From contig JBCCFD010000500.1 in NCBI GenBank assembly GCA_039029915.1, positions 1-5,594 of the forward strand: 5,594 nucleotides of DNA. Reading direction: 5' to 3'. The position numbers and the translations under genes are program-made. A model generated the notes under the pieces. It saw nothing but the letters and a program-made list of their open reading frames with translations. It made no database searches and was not told the DNA's origin. The first letter of the stretch is position 1. Each line of letters starts with the position of its first letter. The stretch is from QQUD01 sp039029915 (lineage in GTDB: Bacteria > Chloroflexota > Anaerolineae > Promineifilales > Promineifilaceae). Below are positions 5,343 through 5,594 of the stretch, piece after piece.

Positions 5343-5594
5343 ATGAAACAAAAACGTTATTTAATTGTTCTAATGATCTTATTGTCCATGGTTGGCTTGA
5401 TTTGGATGGGGGGTACGGCCGTTGCCCAACAGGTGCCTCAACCCCCAAACGGCCGTTTAATTATCAAAGACGGCACCATTATCCTCATGGTGATGAATAC
5501 TGAGGATGCCAAAACGAGCCTCGAGCAGCTTGCTGAAGGGTATGGCGCCTACATTATCCAACAGCGCGTTTGGGAAGATGACCGTCGATTTCAA
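5343..5594 (+). CDS. Second DUF4349-type secreted or membrane protein (partial)
   Basis: The frame runs 84 residues from the ATG at 5343 to the window edge, and the C-terminus is missing. Residues 1-28 form a signal peptide: basic MKQKR, a hydrophobic core, and a probable signal peptidase I site after AVA (26-28). Unlike its neighbour it has no lipobox cysteine. After a short Gln/Pro linker (29-35), the segment GRLIIKDGTIILMVMNTEDA to GAYIIQQRVWEDDRRFQ (37-84) aligns with residues 91-140 of the upstream protein (QRLIIKDGKMTVTVDDTETA to GGYIINQNVFDNEQGYRF). The two are therefore tandem paralogues, translationally close (one base between stop and start). The acidic segment of the first copy is absent here. 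The domain lies outside the cytoplasm; its role is unknown. Two ACGGCCGT copies lie 34 bases apart, one encoding T25-A26-V27 at the cleavage region and one read as N36-G37-R38. Confidence 0.85.
   Translation, partial: MKQKRYLIVLMILLSMVGLIWMGGTAVAQQVPQPPNGRLIIKDGTIILMVMNTEDAKTSLEQLAEGYGAYIIQQRVWEDDRRFQ

Larger units (their letters stand above)
233..5456. repeat. Dispersed palindrome ACGGCCGT, 11 copies
   Basis: Exact copies of the self-complementary octamer start at 233, 1137, 2103, 2448, 2586, 3366, 3890, 3936, 4635, 5415 and 5449. Seven extend to the 10-base palindrome AACGGCCGTT (starting 232, 2102, 2447, 2585, 3365, 4634, 5448). Near copies lie at 3945 and 5084 (ACGGCCAC) and 5174 (ACGGCCGA). 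A given 8-mer is expected about 0.09 times in a window this size. All copies are inside genes, on both coding strands and in all six loci. Nine are read as Thr-Ala-Val and two as x-Gly-Arg. The pattern resembles HIP1 of cyanobacteria in behaviour but not in sequence. Confidence 0.93.

Noticed and set aside
233..5456. Repeated palindromes as a CRISPR array or transposon ends
   Set aside because: Spacing is irregular (34 to over 900 bases), the copies lie inside intact reading frames of unrelated genes, and the unit is only 8-10 bases.

Overview
The window is ordinary chromosomal bacterial DNA carrying six protein-coding loci on both strands. The first and last genes run off the window. Moderate GC, Pro/Thr-rich and Ala/Thr-rich extracytoplasmic linkers, LysM and DUF4349 membrane proteins and an LPxx-type leucine-rich-repeat protein together suggest Chloroflexota (Anaerolineae-like). 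That placement is an inference from gene style, not proven by any marker gene. No RNA gene, insertion sequence, phage gene or CRISPR array was found.

Layout. (1) 1-468, minus: N-terminal part of a P-loop NTPase (Walker A GIPGTGKT), continuing to the left. (2) 469-686: divergent intergenic region with a possible promoter and a leader for the next gene. (3) 687-1517, plus: membrane protein with TM, LysM, Ala-rich stalk, second TM and a cytoplasmic coiled coil. (4) 1565-2716, minus: about 14 leucine-rich repeats of 23 residues, convergent with the LysM gene. (5) 2717-2818: intergenic gap with a large bulged hairpin. (6) 2819-4045, minus: aminoglycoside-phosphotransferase-fold kinase, probably from a leaderless promoter, with His where the family has its metal-binding Asn. 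(7) 4046-4310: divergent region with a short GGGATTRGAGA repeat and a pyrimidine tract. (8) 4311-5341, plus: DUF4349-type lipoprotein broken by a frameshift near 4872-4883. (9) 5343-5594, plus: start of a second, paralogous DUF4349-type protein, 1 base downstream with its own strong ribosome-binding site.

Gene relationships. The only clear operon is the DUF4349 pair. The kinase and LRR genes lie in the same direction and could be cotranscribed, but a hairpin separates them. No shared pathway for the six loci can be read from the sequence.

Most unusual signal. The palindromic octamer ACGGCCGT (usually AACGGCCGTT) occurs 11 times in 5.6 kb, about 0.09 being expected by chance for a random 8-mer. 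It lies in every one of the six genes and on both coding strands. In nine copies it is read as Thr-Ala-Val, and in two as x-Gly-Arg. This behaves like the cyanobacterial highly iterated palindrome HIP1 (GCGATCGC) but with a different sequence.
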